Source: Microbulbifer sp. MI-G (lineage in GTDB: Bacteria > Pseudomonadota > Gammaproteobacteria > Pseudomonadales > Cellvibrionaceae). Taken from it: a stretch of 64,000 bases of DNA. Within the stretch, counting starts at the first letter, position 1. Each line of letters starts with the position of its first letter. Below the pieces are notes generated by a model. That model had not been told where the DNA came from, made no database searches, and saw nothing but the letters and a program-made list of their open reading frames with translations. The stretch is taken from assembly GCF_030440425.1 (NCBI RefSeq), contig NZ_CP098023.1:248001-312000 (forward strand). Direction: 5' to 3'. Both the position numbers and the translations under genes were made by a program. Of this stretch, positions 16,901 to 25,479 are shown one piece after another.

Positions 16901-17701
16901 GATCACACCCATCTGGCCAAGCCCAAGGAAGACGAGAAGATCCGCTTTGCCGATATCGTGGCGCAGCCGCGAAAGATTATCTCCTCGCCCACCTGGTCCG
17001 GCCTGGAAGATGAGCATGTGAGCTACAACGCCGGCTACACCAATGTGCACGAGCTGATCCCCTGGCGCACCATCACCGGCCGCCAGCAGTTCTACCAGGA
17101 TCATGAGTGGATGCGCGACTTCGGCGAGAACCTGTGTGTGTACAAGCCGCCCATCAACCTGAAAACCGTACAGCCGGTGCTGAACCAGAGGCCCAACGGC
17201 AACAGGGAGATCCTGCTGAACTGGATCACCCCGCACCAGAAGTGGGGTATCCACAGCACCTATTCCGACAACCTGCTGATGCTCACCCTGTCCCGCGGTG
17301 GCCCCATCGTGTGGATGAGTGAGAACGACGCCAAGCTGGCGGGCATTGAAGACAACGACTGGATCGAGATCTTCAACGTCAACGGCGCCATCGCCGCCCG
17401 CGCGGTGGTTTCCCAGCGGGTGCCCGACGGCATGGCCATGATGTACCACGCCCAGGAGCGCATCGTGAATACACCGGGAGCGGAAACCACCGGCACCCGC
17501 GGCGGTATCCACAACTCCGTAACCCGCGCGGTAATGAAACCCACCCATATGATCGGTGGCTACGCCCAGCAGTCCTACGGCTTCAACTACTACGGCACTG
17601 TGGGCTGTAACCGGGATGAGTTTGTGGTGGTTAGGAAAATGAACAAGGTCGACTGGCTGGATGGCGAAGACGTCAAAGAGCCGGCGCGAGAGGAGGTGTA
17701 G
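13949..17701 (+). CDS. narG: Respiratory nitrate reductase, alpha subunit
   Basis: The 1250-residue catalytic subunit (E. coli 1247) reduces nitrate to nitrite at a bis-MGD molybdenum centre on the cytoplasmic face. H50, C54 and C58 in THGVNCTGSC are the FS0 [4Fe-4S] ligands at the same positions as in E. coli. NHEPRGCPRGASYSWY follows with the fourth ligand. I chose ATG 13949 (MSHFLDRL) because GGGAG lies 7 nt upstream and the length matches; an upstream in-frame GTG at 13871 would overlap the operators. First gene of narGHJI-ppiC. Confidence 0.97.
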   Translation: MSHFLDRLKYLKKHKEPFSGGHGEKTDDDRSWEDGYRRRWQFDKIVRSTHGVNCTGSCSWKIYVKDGLVTWETQQTDYPRTRPDLPNHEPRGCPRGASYSWYMYSANRLKYPKIRKRLVKLWREAKLRHSDPVEAWASIVEDPAKARSYKERRGMGGFVRVKWDEANELIAAANVYTTKQYGPDRVTGFSPIPAMSMVSYAAGARYLSLIGGNCLSFYDWYCDLPPASPQIWGEQTDVPESADWYNSNYLIVWGSNVPQTRTPDAHFLSEVRYKGAKTCVITSDYSECSKFGDTWLAPRQGTDAALAMAFGHVILKEFHVDKPSAYFTEYVRTTTDMPMLVTLEERDGKLVQGRFLRASDLADDLGQDNNPEWKTIAVNHDGQLVSPQGSVGYRWGEQGKWNIEQRDGLSGEEVKLKLSLKDCADEIAQVAFPYFGGQTHEHDYFQHTDHSDVIDYKVPVKFVQNKDGEVLKVASVYDLTLANYGVEHGLDDPNCAQSYDEDKPYTPAWQEKITGCRRENVIQVAREFANTADKTRGRSMVIVGAALNHWYHMDMNYRGLINMLMMCGCIGQSGGGWAHYVGQEKLRPQTGWTPLAFGLDWQRPPRHMNGTSFFYNHASQWRYEKLEMEEVVSPLADKRKWQASIIDYNSRAERMGWLPSAPQLGMNPLQLTKDAAAAGMSAKDYTVQQLKRGALKFANQDPDNPQNYPRNLFIWRSNLLGSSGKGHEYMLRHLLGTKHGLMGKDLGEAGGKKPEDVAWHDTPSEGKVDLLVTLDFRMSTTCLYSDIVLPTATWYEKDDLNTSDMHPFIHPLTKAVDPAWEARSDWDIFKGIAKKFSELTDGHLGVEKDLVTLPIHHDTPTEIAQPFGVKAWWKGECDLIPGVTAPSMIEVERDYPNTYNRFTSIGPLLEKLGNGGKGISWNTDDEVDFLKKLNRTWKDETARNGRARIDSAVDAAEMILSLAPETNGQVAVKAWEALGKITGLDHTHLAKPKEDEKIRFADIVAQPRKIISSPTWSGLEDEHVSYNAGYTNVHELIPWRTITGRQQFYQDHEWMRDFGENLCVYKPPINLKTVQPVLNQRPNGNREILLNWITPHQKWGIHSTYSDNLLMLTLSRGGPIVWMSENDAKLAGIEDNDWIEIFNVNGAIAARAVVSQRVPDGMAMMYHAQERIVNTPGAETTGTRGGIHNSVTRAVMKPTHMIGGYAQQSYGFNYYGTVGCNRDEFVVVRKMNKVDWLDGEDVKEPAREEV

Positions 17702-17702
17702 C

Positions 17703-19250
17703 ATGAAAGTGAGAGCCCAGATCGGTATGGTGCTGAACCTCGATAAATGTATCGGCTGCCATACCTGCTCGGTGACCTGTAAAAATGTCTGGACCTCCCG
17801 CGAGGGGGTCGAGTATGCCTGGTTCAATAACGTCGAGACCAAACCCGGTGTCGGCTACCCAAAGGAATGGGAGAACCAGGACAAGTGGAACGGCGGTTGG
17901 ACACGCAGGAAAAATGGCAAACTGCAGCCGAAGATCGGCGGTAAACACCGGGTGCTGGCGAATATTTTTGCCAACCCGGATATGCCGGAGATCGACGATT
18001 ATTACGAGCCCTTCGACTTCGACTACCAGACCCTGCACAAGGCGCCGGAGCAGAAACACCAGCCGGTGGCCCGACCTCGCTCGTTGATCAGTGGCGAGCG
18101 TATGGAGAAAATTGAATGGGGTCCCAACTGGGAAGAGATCCTCGGTACCGAATTCGACAAGCGCAAAAAGGATAAAAACTTCGAGCAGGTGCAGGCGGAT
18201 ATCTACGGTGAGTTTGAAAACACCTTTATGATGTACCTGCCGCGCCTGTGCGAGCACTGCCTCAACCCCGCCTGTGTGGCGGCCTGCCCCAGCGGCGCCA
18301 TCTACAAGCGCGAGGAGGACGGTATTGTCCTGATCGACCAGGACAAGTGCCGCGGCTGGCGCATGTGTGTGTCCGCCTGCCCCTACAAGAAAATCTACTA
18401 CAACTGGAAAACCGGTAAATCCGAGAAGTGTATCTTCTGCTACCCGCGTATCGAGGCGGGCCAGCCCACCATCTGTTCCGAAACCTGTGTGGGCCGTATT
18501 CGCTACCTGGGTGTATTGCTCTACGACGCCGACCGTATTGAGGCGGCGGCCGCGGTAGAAGACGAGAAGGCGCTCTACCAGGCCCAGTGCGATATCTTCC
18601 TCGACCCCAGCGATCCCAAGGTGCAGGAGGCCGCCCGCGCCGAGGGGATTCCCGAAGCCTGGCTCGAAGCCGCGCAGAACTCCCCGGTGTACAAGATGGC
18701 CATCGACTGGCAGATCGCCCTGCCGCTACACCCGGAGTACCGCACCCTGCCCATGGTCTGGTATGTGCCGCCATTGTCACCAATCCAGAACGCAGTGCAG
18801 GCCGGCCAGGTGGAGACGGTTACCGTGGGCCGCGGTGCCGAGATCCCGGATCTCTCCACCCTGCGTATCCCGCTGCAGTACCTCGCCAACCTGCTCACCG
18901 CCGGCGACGAGAAACCGGTGGCCCGCGCCCTGGAGCGCATGATTGTGATGCGCGCCTATATGCGCGGCATCCATGTGGACGGCGTGCAGGAGCGCGAGCT
19001 GTTGGAGGCGGCGGGCTTGACCGTAGCCCAGATAGAAGAGATGTACCGCTATATGGCCCTGGCCAACTACGAAGACCGCTTTGTGGTGCCTTCAAGTCAC
19101 AAGGCCTATGCCGAAAACGCCTACGACATCAAATCCGCTTGCGGCTTCAGCTTCGGCAACGGTTGCAGCACCGGCAACGACAGCACCAATATTTTTGGTG
19201 GCAAGCGGCAGACGGTGCGCGAAGTGATCCCGGCCAAAGTGGTCGACTGA
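17703..19250 (+). CDS. narH: Respiratory nitrate reductase, beta subunit
   Basis: The 515-residue electron-transfer subunit carries three [4Fe-4S] and one [3Fe-4S] cluster. CIGCHTCSVTC occupies residues 16-26. CEHCLNPACVAACP and CRGWRMCVSACP (tryptophan replacing one cysteine, as expected for the 3Fe cluster) follow, then CIFCYPRIEAGQPTICSETC. It passes electrons from NarI haem to NarG. ATG 17703 begins 1 nt after the narG stop. Confidence 0.97.
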   Translation: MKVRAQIGMVLNLDKCIGCHTCSVTCKNVWTSREGVEYAWFNNVETKPGVGYPKEWENQDKWNGGWTRRKNGKLQPKIGGKHRVLANIFANPDMPEIDDYYEPFDFDYQTLHKAPEQKHQPVARPRSLISGERMEKIEWGPNWEEILGTEFDKRKKDKNFEQVQADIYGEFENTFMMYLPRLCEHCLNPACVAACPSGAIYKREEDGIVLIDQDKCRGWRMCVSACPYKKIYYNWKTGKSEKCIFCYPRIEAGQPTICSETCVGRIRYLGVLLYDADRIEAAAAVEDEKALYQAQCDIFLDPSDPKVQEAARAEGIPEAWLEAAQNSPVYKMAIDWQIALPLHPEYRTLPMVWYVPPLSPIQNAVQAGQVETVTVGRGAEIPDLSTLRIPLQYLANLLTAGDEKPVARALERMIVMRAYMRGIHVDGVQERELLEAAGLTVAQIEEMYRYMALANYEDRFVVPSSHKAYAENAYDIKSACGFSFGNGCSTGNDSTNIFGGKRQTVREVIPAKVVD

Positions 19251-19266
19251 GCGGGGAGAACAGCGA

Positions 19267-19989
19267 ATGAAAGTGTTAAATGTGATTTCTCGGCTGCTGG
19301 ACTACCCGTCCGACGAACTGGTGCACAACCTGGACGCGCTGACTGGCTGGGTAGCGGAATCCCAAGACCTGGATGCGCCCCTGCGCGACAGGCTGCTGGC
19401 GTTTATCGCCCACTACGAGCGTATGGACCCGCTCGACTGGCAGAGTGAGTACGATGGCCTGTTCGAGCGCGGGCGCGCTGTGTCCCTGCATATCTTTGAG
19501 CATGTGCATGGCGAATCCCGCGATCGCGGCCAGGCCATGGTGGATCTGCTGGAACGCTACCGCAGCGCCGGTCTGGCACTGAGCGCGCGCGAGCTGCCGG
19601 ACTACCTGCCCACCTACCTGGAGTTTTGTGCCACCCAGGGCGACGCGGCCTACGAGTGGGTACACGACATCACCCATGTGATTGCCCTGCTCAGCGCGCG
19701 CCTGTCCCAGCGCGAGAGTCCCTATCACCTGCTGATGGATGCCTTGCTGCAGATGGCCGGGGTGGTTGTGGATCTGGCGGCGCTCAAGGAGGAGGTGGCC
19801 GGAGAGGCGCGCGATGATACCCCTGAGGCGCTGGACAAAATCTGGGAGGAAGAGGCGGTCAGCTTTACCGGCGCCAACCAATGCGACCAGTCGATAACGC
19901 GGCCCAGCGCTGCGCAACTGCGCGACGGCCAGCCCCTCACCTGGACCGACGCCACTCAGAATCCTGCCCAGCCCGCACCACAGGAGTAA
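19267..19989 (+). CDS. narJ: Nitrate reductase assembly chaperone
   Basis: The 240-residue NarJ-type (TorD-like) all-helical chaperone binds apo-NarG and licenses molybdenum cofactor insertion before NarGH docks on NarI. Typical segments are ISRLLDYPSDEL at the start, SLHIFEHVHGESRDRGQAM near residue 77 and LPDYLPTYLEF near 113. It lies 16 nt after narH and 4 nt before narI. It is not part of the mature complex. Confidence 0.95.
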   Translation: MKVLNVISRLLDYPSDELVHNLDALTGWVAESQDLDAPLRDRLLAFIAHYERMDPLDWQSEYDGLFERGRAVSLHIFEHVHGESRDRGQAMVDLLERYRSAGLALSARELPDYLPTYLEFCATQGDAAYEWVHDITHVIALLSARLSQRESPYHLLMDALLQMAGVVVDLAALKEEVAGEARDDTPEALDKIWEEEAVSFTGANQCDQSITRPSAAQLRDGQPLTWTDATQNPAQPAPQE

Positions 19990-19993
19990 CACG

Positions 19994-20683
19994 ATGCACT
20001 ATCTGAATACGCTGCTCTTCGCCATCTATCCCTTCGTCGCCCTTACGGTGTTTCTGGTGGGAAGCCTGATCCGCTACGACCGCGACCAGTACACCTGGCG
20101 CACCGGCTCCAGCCAGCTGCTGGAGCGCAGGCAGCTGCGCGTTGGCAGTTACCTGTTCCATATTGGGGTCATTGCCATCCTGCTGGGGCACTTTGTCGGC
20201 CTGCTCACCCCCAAGGCGGTGTGGCACTTCCTCGGCATCGATGCCTCCACCAAGCAGCTGATGGCCATGGGCATTGGCGGCTTCTTCGGGGTGATCTGCT
20301 TTATCGGCCTCACCATCCTGATCAAACGCCGCCTTACCAATCCGCGGGTGCGCGCCACCACATCCAAAATGGATCTCACCATCCTGCTGATGCTCTACGC
20401 CCAGTTGATCCTGGGGCTGATCAGTATCCCGGTTTCCGCCGGACATATGGACGGTGCCGAGATGCTCAAGCTGATGGCCTGGGCCCAGTCCATTGTCACC
20501 CTTGACGGCTCCGCAGCCGCAGCGGCAATCGCCGGCGTTAATATCATCTACAAGCTGCATATTTTCCTCGGCATGACCCTGTTTCTGGTGTTCCCCTTCA
20601 GCCGCCTGGTGCATGTATGGAGTGTTCCGGTGCAGTACTTCCATCGCAATTACCAGTTGGTGCGTGCCAGGGCGGTGCGCTGA
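19994..20683 (+). CDS. narI: Respiratory nitrate reductase, gamma subunit (cytochrome b)
   Basis: The 229-residue membrane subunit has five hydrophobic helices and oxidises quinol, passing electrons through two b haems to NarH. Family features seen are YPFVALTVFLVGSLIRYDRDQYTWR at the start, SYLFHIGVIAILLGHFVGL with two histidines in helix 2, and KLHIFLGMTLFLVFPFSRLVH with the helix 5 histidines. It matches E. coli NarI (225) in length. Confidence 0.96.
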   Translation: MHYLNTLLFAIYPFVALTVFLVGSLIRYDRDQYTWRTGSSQLLERRQLRVGSYLFHIGVIAILLGHFVGLLTPKAVWHFLGIDASTKQLMAMGIGGFFGVICFIGLTILIKRRLTNPRVRATTSKMDLTILLMLYAQLILGLISIPVSAGHMDGAEMLKLMAWAQSIVTLDGSAAAAAIAGVNIIYKLHIFLGMTLFLVFPFSRLVHVWSVPVQYFHRNYQLVRARAVR

Positions 20684-20722
20684 GGAAACGAAGCAGGTGC
20701 GGCCCTTGCGTGGAGTTGAAAC

Positions 20723-21550
20723 ATGAATACAGTACTGGCCTCAGACGCCCTTGGGCGCGAGTTTGAACTGGCCGAGGCGGTGGCCGTCAACGGCAGTGAA
20801 ATTCCTGCAGACCTGATTTACCGGGAAATGCAGTACCAGAGTGCCGATTCGCCGCGCCAGGCGATCTATCGCGCCGCCCGTGCGCTGGTGATTGGCTGGC
20901 TTTTGCGTGAGCGGGCCGCCGCACAGGGGCTGTGCGCTGCCGATGAGGACCTGCACAGCGCGGTTTTTGATCGCGCAGTGTCAGAGCTATTGCAAGGTGA
21001 GTTGCCAGTGAGCCCGGCGGGCGAAGCCGAGTGCCGCGCCTACTTTGAAGCTCACCGGCAGAAATTCCGCTCCGACCCCCTCGCCGAGGTGCGCCATATC
21101 CTGATCCCGGCAGCACCGGAAGACGCCGAGGCCTGCTGCCGGGCGCGCAAAGGAGCGGAGGACATGCTGGAGCAGATCCGCGCCGATGCCAATCCGTTGC
21201 AGGCCTTTGCCAAGCTGGCCCAATCCCGCTCCGCCTGCTCCTCTGCTGAGGCTGGTGGCAGTCTCGGCCAGGTGGGTCGCGGCGATACGGTGGCCGCTTT
21301 TGAGCGCGCAGTTTTCGCCCAGGGCACCGGTCTGGTGCCGGAACCGGTGGAAACCCCCTACGGTGTGCACCTGATTTATGTGGAGCAGTGTGAGCCCGGC
21401 CGCCCGCTGGAGTACGCGTATGTGGCGGAGCGGATTGAGGAATACCTAACGGAAAAGCGCCGCCGCCAAATGACCGGCGACTACCTGAACAGGTTGGTGG
21501 AAAATGCGCAGATCACCGGGCTGGATTTGTCTGGCCCGAGGGTTCACTGA
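20723..21550 (+). CDS. Parvulin-type peptidyl-prolyl isomerase of the nar operon
   Basis: The 275-residue protein has a helical N-terminal region and a C-terminal rotamase domain. The domain shows EVRHILIPA, FAKLAQSRSACSSAEAGGSL and PVETPYGVHLIYVE, typical of PpiC/NifM-like parvulins. No signal peptide is visible, so it acts in the cytoplasm. A gene of this type follows narI in many pseudomonads, which suggests a role in folding the nitrate reductase. The gap to narI is 39 nt. Confidence 0.85.
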   Translation: MNTVLASDALGREFELAEAVAVNGSEIPADLIYREMQYQSADSPRQAIYRAARALVIGWLLRERAAAQGLCAADEDLHSAVFDRAVSELLQGELPVSPAGEAECRAYFEAHRQKFRSDPLAEVRHILIPAAPEDAEACCRARKGAEDMLEQIRADANPLQAFAKLAQSRSACSSAEAGGSLGQVGRGDTVAAFERAVFAQGTGLVPEPVETPYGVHLIYVEQCEPGRPLEYAYVAERIEEYLTEKRRRQMTGDYLNRLVENAQITGLDLSGPRVH

Positions 21551-21626
21551 GGTGGTGGCAGTCTACCCGCGGATGTGTGGAAAGGTTAGGGGGGGACTGC
21601 CTGATCTGGTTCTGATGCGGTCGCAA

Positions 21627-22079
21627 TCACGCGCTCGCCGCGCGCATTGTTGTGTTATCCCTGTTTCCCAATACAACACCGAGCACAAGGAACAGCAGGT
21701 GAACGCCCAAGGTGATAAACACAAGGGTAATCAGTGTGGGAATGGGGTTACTGATCGGTGTCTCGTAGACCAGGGCTAACCCAACCACAAGGTAAAGCCA
21801 AAACCCTATAAGTACGCAGAGCACCGATATAATAGGTGAAAGACAGAGCCTTTTGGTGGCGAAATAACCAGCTGCCAGAAACAGAAACCCGAAGCCAAGA
21901 ATCTGTTGAACAATGGTTATCAGGACAAAACCAAGATCCAGGCTAAGATGCTCCTGAAGCCACAAAAAGAATGCCTTGGGTATGGCGATAGCGGCAAGGT
22001 AGCCTGTAACAATCACACCGACGGCTGAAACCAAAATGCCAATACCAATGGCTAAAAGCAGTTTACTGTACCTACCCAT
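21627..22079 (-). CDS. Four-helix membrane protein, unknown
   Basis: The 150-residue product has four strong hydrophobic segments (about 8-33, 48-70, 80-104, 113-140) and a short polar tail. I do not recognise a family. It is convergent with the nar operon and begins the AT-richer accessory zone. Start ATG with GGGAAGA upstream is plausible. Confidence 0.6.
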   Translation of the reverse strand: MGRYSKLLLAIGIGILVSAVGVIVTGYLAAIAIPKAFFLWLQEHLSLDLGFVLITIVQQILGFGFLFLAAGYFATKRLCLSPIISVLCVLIGFWLYLVVGLALVYETPISNPIPTLITLVFITLGVHLLFLVLGVVLGNRDNTTMRAASA

Positions 22080-22718
22080 GGATCTTCCCTCTTACGTAGA
22101 ATGGGCAAAGCTGTGATGGGAAGTATGTTTTGCGCCCGATAAACCGGACAGATACTTTTTAATTAGCCATTCCTTCGTTTTCTGCACATGACCCGTATCC
22201 ATCCCGAGTGTAACTGCTTGGTACTGTAACGGTTATTATTGTATCTTCTCTGAGCATAACGCAATTTCCTAATATTTTGAAATATTTTTCCAGGAATCCG
22301 CTCCGCTATCATAGGAAGAAAGGGGTCATATAAGGAATGCTGGAGCAGTGAATTTCTCAGATAGTGCTCATAAATATCCTAATACCACTGGCAATGGATA
22401 CTGTCGCAGATCCGGCTTTCTGTACCCTCTTAAGGTCACTTTCTCTCGGCGGAAAAACCGGCTCAATAGCCGATTCAAGTGATTGGGTGTTTGGTAATAC
22501 AGTAAACGCATGGTGGCTTATTTATACTCTCAAGCGATAAATTCCCTTAATTGGTGTCTGCTCAAAATAGTGATGGGTTGAATCTGATACTGCTGATTAT
22601 GACCTTGATCCAAAACTTTGGTTGTACAATTGTTACAGAAAGTTACCTCTGGGTTTGAGACAGTTCTCATCAAGGAAAATTTGGAATCAAACTTGCTGCC
22701 TGGCAGCATAGCCGTCCG
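22080..22718. other. AT-rich intergenic stretch
   Basis: No supported gene in 639 bases. The sequence is AT-rich and lacks tRNA-like or IS-like ends that I can see. A GCATAACGCAA at about 22256 is attC-like on one side only. Confidence 0.3.
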
Positions 22719-23432
22719 CTATGCTCGCTCACTAAACGCCAACTTAAGCCCTAATGCAGCGAAACAACCAGAAAATACTTTCTGTATGACAAGACTAAAT
22801 TTTTCTGAGCGAGCTACGGATTCACTAAAGACACTTGCCATAAAGCCATAAAGCCATAAAGCCATAAAGCCATAAAGCCATAAAGCCATAAAGCCATAAA
22901 GCCATAAAGCCATAAAGCCATAAAGCCATAAAGCCATAAAGCCATAAATTATAAAAATACCAAATGTCATGACCATAAATACAAAGCCAAGTAAAAGCAG
23001 GTTAGCTAGAGGCTGGGCAGAACTTGACGATACAAATTGTGGAAAGAATGCGAGAAAGAAAATAGATAGCTTAGGGTTGAGAATATTGACAAGGAAACCT
23101 TTGATTGCTACTGCGGTCAAGCTTGATTTGAATTTTCCCTTATCTATAGAAAGAGTTGAGGAAGAGCGCCACATAACAAAAGCTAGGTAAAGTAAATAGA
23201 CGGCACCAGCGTATTTAACAAATTGAAAGGCCAGAGCGCTGGTATGGAAAATTGCAGCCAAGCCGATCACGCTGGCAAGGAGAGACGGGATAATACCAAG
23301 AGTGCAGCCAAAGGCAGCAGACATACTGGCACGCTTCCCTATAAATAAGCCAGTAGCAACGGTGTATAATACGCCGGTTCCAGGAATAAGAACAATGACT
23401 AGAGAGGTAAGTAAGAATTCAACTGATATCAT
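22719..23432 (-). CDS. LysE/RhtB family exporter interrupted by octapeptide repeats
   Basis: The 237-residue protein is an amino-acid exporter of the LysE/RhtB type: an N-terminal PGTGVLYTVATGL, an AFGCTLG helix and NPKLSIFFLAFFPQFV near residue 118. The C-terminus VFSGCFAALGLKLAFSERA is also typical. Between helices 4 and 5 it carries about 4.5 copies of GFMALWLY, encoded by 14 copies of an 8-bp repeat. Removing 12 units (96 bp, 32 residues) gives 205 residues, the usual family length, with a normal sequence across the join. AGGAG lies 7 nt before ATG 23432. Confidence 0.85.
   Translation of the reverse strand: MISVEFLLTSLVIVLIPGTGVLYTVATGLFIGKRASMSAAFGCTLGIIPSLLASVIGLAAIFHTSALAFQFVKYAGAVYLLYLAFVMWRSSSTLSIDKGKFKSSLTAVAIKGFLVNILNPKLSIFFLAFFPQFVSSSSAQPLANLLLLGFVFMVMTFGIFIIYGFMALWLYGFMALWLYGFMALWLYGFMALWLYGFMASVFSESVARSEKFSLVIQKVFSGCFAALGLKLAFSERA
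22837..22948. repeat. 8-bp tandem repeat (GCCATAAA) x 14 inside the exporter gene
   Basis: Fourteen perfect copies of GCCATAAA (TTTATGGC on the coding strand) span exactly 112 bp. Because 8 is not a multiple of 3, gain or loss of one copy shifts the downstream frame. All three coding-strand frames of the array read the same octapeptide, so truncation would occur only after it. Confidence 0.97.
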
Positions 23433-23853
23433 AAAATACTCCTATTTTCTTAAAGCGTGTGGAGCCAGGTTCATTTCCCAGCAGCCAAGCACAGCCACTT
23501 GTTATGTCTTTTTCGTCTTTTCTAAAGGCTAAGTCGTCTTCTCTTTGATGACAAGGATGTTTATGGATTTTGTAAATAGAATTTGTCTTTTTTCGAATTT
23601 CTTCGCACTTGTCAATCCGTACGCGATGGCATATTGGCTTGATTTCTTGAGTGTTACAAAAAATTGTTTCGTCTTCGGCTTGTGTAGTTTCAATTCTTTT
23701 TGGCCACTTCGCCCGACTCTCTTCGGAAGAAATGCTTCTCCAAGCAACTTCCGAAAACGAATGGGCCAGTGTTGGATTGAGATTGTGAGGCTCACCATTT
23801 ATAAAGTTTTTTGCTTCGCAGTTATTTTCCATACCAGCAAAACTGCAAGCCAT
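23419..23853 (-). CDS. Hypothetical protein, possible lipoprotein remnant
   Basis: The frame encodes 144 residues. Upstream of MACSFAGMENNC the same frame reads TLIFSQFL, so an LMAC lipobox could exist if a start codon upstream has been lost. The C-terminal part reads through ACATAAC (23501-23507, complement), the attC half-site motif seen in the first accessory region. The true gene may end there. Coding status is weak. Confidence 0.3.
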   Translation of the reverse strand: MACSFAGMENNCEAKNFINGEPHNLNPTLAHSFSEVAWRSISSEESRAKWPKRIETTQAEDETIFCNTQEIKPICHRVRIDKCEEIRKKTNSIYKIHKHPCHQREDDLAFRKDEKDITSGCAWLLGNEPGSTRFKKIGVFYDIS

Positions 23854-24023
23854 TAAGAATTGCGAAAAAATTAACGTAAAGGATTTTGATAAATATCTCT
23901 TTTATAAAAGAGAGATGGTTTGTCTGACGATATAAGAATAAAAAACAGGTGGATGATGGCCTCTAAAGTTCCAACTTTTTTTGTGAAAAAAATTATAGTA
24001 CTTCCCAATGTATGTATTTGATA

Positions 24024-25367
24024 TTATATTACGCCATATGCCAGCATGGCATCAGCAACTTTTTTGAAGCCAGCGATATTCGCTCCTTTTACATAATTCA
24101 TGTACCCATCGCTGTCTCCAAATTCAACACACTGTCGGTGAATATTTTTCATGATATTCTGTAACCGTTTTTCTAGCTCATCTACAGTCCAAGATAAGCG
24201 AAGGCTATTTTGTGACATTTCAAGACCCGAGATAGCGACGCCACCTGCGTTTGCCGCTTTTCCGGGTCCGAACAGTAGTTTTTGTTGCTGCAAGTATTGA
24301 ATAGCTTCTATAGTGGTAGGCATATTGGCACCTTCAGATAGCGCTTTACAACCATTACTTACCAGAACCTTAGCGTCGGACAGATTAATCTCATTTTGCG
24401 TGGCACAAGGAAATGCTAAATCACAAGGTATCGACCACGGGCGCTTTCCCTTATAAAACTCACAACTGAACTTTTTCGCATATTCTATGATACGTTCACG
24501 GCGTACCATTTTGAGCTGTTTTAGAAAGGCAAGTTTCTCTTCATCAATGCCATCCGGGTCGTGTATAAAACCAGAGGAATCAGACAACGTAACAACTTTT
24601 CCACCTAGTTGATTTAGTTTTTCGGCACAATACAATGCAACATTTCCAGATCCAGATACCACACAGGTTTTCCCTTCAACGCTTTTATCTTGATGCTTAA
24701 GCATCTCTTCCATAAAGTAAGCGTTGCCATAACCCGTGGCTTCAGTTCGTATCAGGCTACCACCGAACTCCAATGCTTTTCCGGTCAGCACACCGGTAAA
24801 TTCTCGCTTTAACCGTTTATATTGACCAAACATATAGCTAATCTCACGCGCACCCACACCAATATCTCCGGCTGGCACATCCGTATTGGCACCTATATGA
24901 TGAGAAAGCTCGGTCATAAAGACCTGGCAAAATCGCATGACCTCAGCATCAGACTTCCCTTTGACATTAAAATCAGAACCGCCTTTTCCCGCACCCATAG
25001 GTAGCGTGGTTAGGCTGTTTTTGAATGTCTGCTCAAATCCTAGAAATTTCAAGATGCTTAAGTTTACCGAGGGATGAAATCTCAACCCACCCTTATACGG
25101 ACCGATCGCATTATTAAATTGGACACGACAGCCTCTATTAATGCGATAATTCCCTTGGTCGTCTTCCCAAACCACCCTAAATATGATGGTTCTATCCGGC
25201 TCTGTCATGCGCTGTAAAATACCAGCTTGTTGATACTTTGGATTTTCTTTAATAAAAGGAATAACAGATTTAGCCACTTCGTAAACCGCTTGATGAAACT
25301 CGCGTTCACCGGGATTACGTTTTCTTAGCCCTTCCATAAAATGATCAAGCGATAAATCCGAATACAT
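24024..25367 (-). CDS. gdhA: NADP-type glutamate dehydrogenase
   Basis: The 447-residue enzyme interconverts glutamate and 2-oxoglutarate plus ammonium. It has GGLRFHPSVNLSILKFLGFEQ, PMGAGKGGSDF with the catalytic lysine, DVPAGDIGVG, and the Rossmann segment VVSGSGNVALYCAEKL. Length and motifs match the E. coli GdhA type, usually NADP-dependent. It lies alone on the minus strand in an AT-rich accessory zone, and its composition is AT-richer than the nar genes, so a transferred origin is possible. Confidence 0.95.
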   Translation of the reverse strand: MYSDLSLDHFMEGLRKRNPGEREFHQAVYEVAKSVIPFIKENPKYQQAGILQRMTEPDRTIIFRVVWEDDQGNYRINRGCRVQFNNAIGPYKGGLRFHPSVNLSILKFLGFEQTFKNSLTTLPMGAGKGGSDFNVKGKSDAEVMRFCQVFMTELSHHIGANTDVPAGDIGVGAREISYMFGQYKRLKREFTGVLTGKALEFGGSLIRTEATGYGNAYFMEEMLKHQDKSVEGKTCVVSGSGNVALYCAEKLNQLGGKVVTLSDSSGFIHDPDGIDEEKLAFLKQLKMVRRERIIEYAKKFSCEFYKGKRPWSIPCDLAFPCATQNEINLSDAKVLVSNGCKALSEGANMPTTIEAIQYLQQQKLLFGPGKAANAGGVAISGLEMSQNSLRLSWTVDELEKRLQNIMKNIHRQCVEFGDSDGYMNYVKGANIAGFKKVADAMLAYGVI

Positions 25368-25479
25368 GAGTTATGTCCTAATTGGTGGCATAAAGCTAAT
25401 AATTTATTTACACATGTTTGTTTGAGAACGATACGGACGCGATTAGCTAGCCAGAGCAAAAGCTAATGCGGCCCCGCAA

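Noticed and set aside
21640..21660. GCGCGCTCGCCGCGCGC hairpin as terminator of the nar operon
   Set aside because: It lies inside the 3' end of the convergent membrane-protein gene and lacks a T tract.
22837..22948. CRISPR array
   Set aside because: The repeats are contiguous 8-bp units without spacers, and they lie inside a coding frame.
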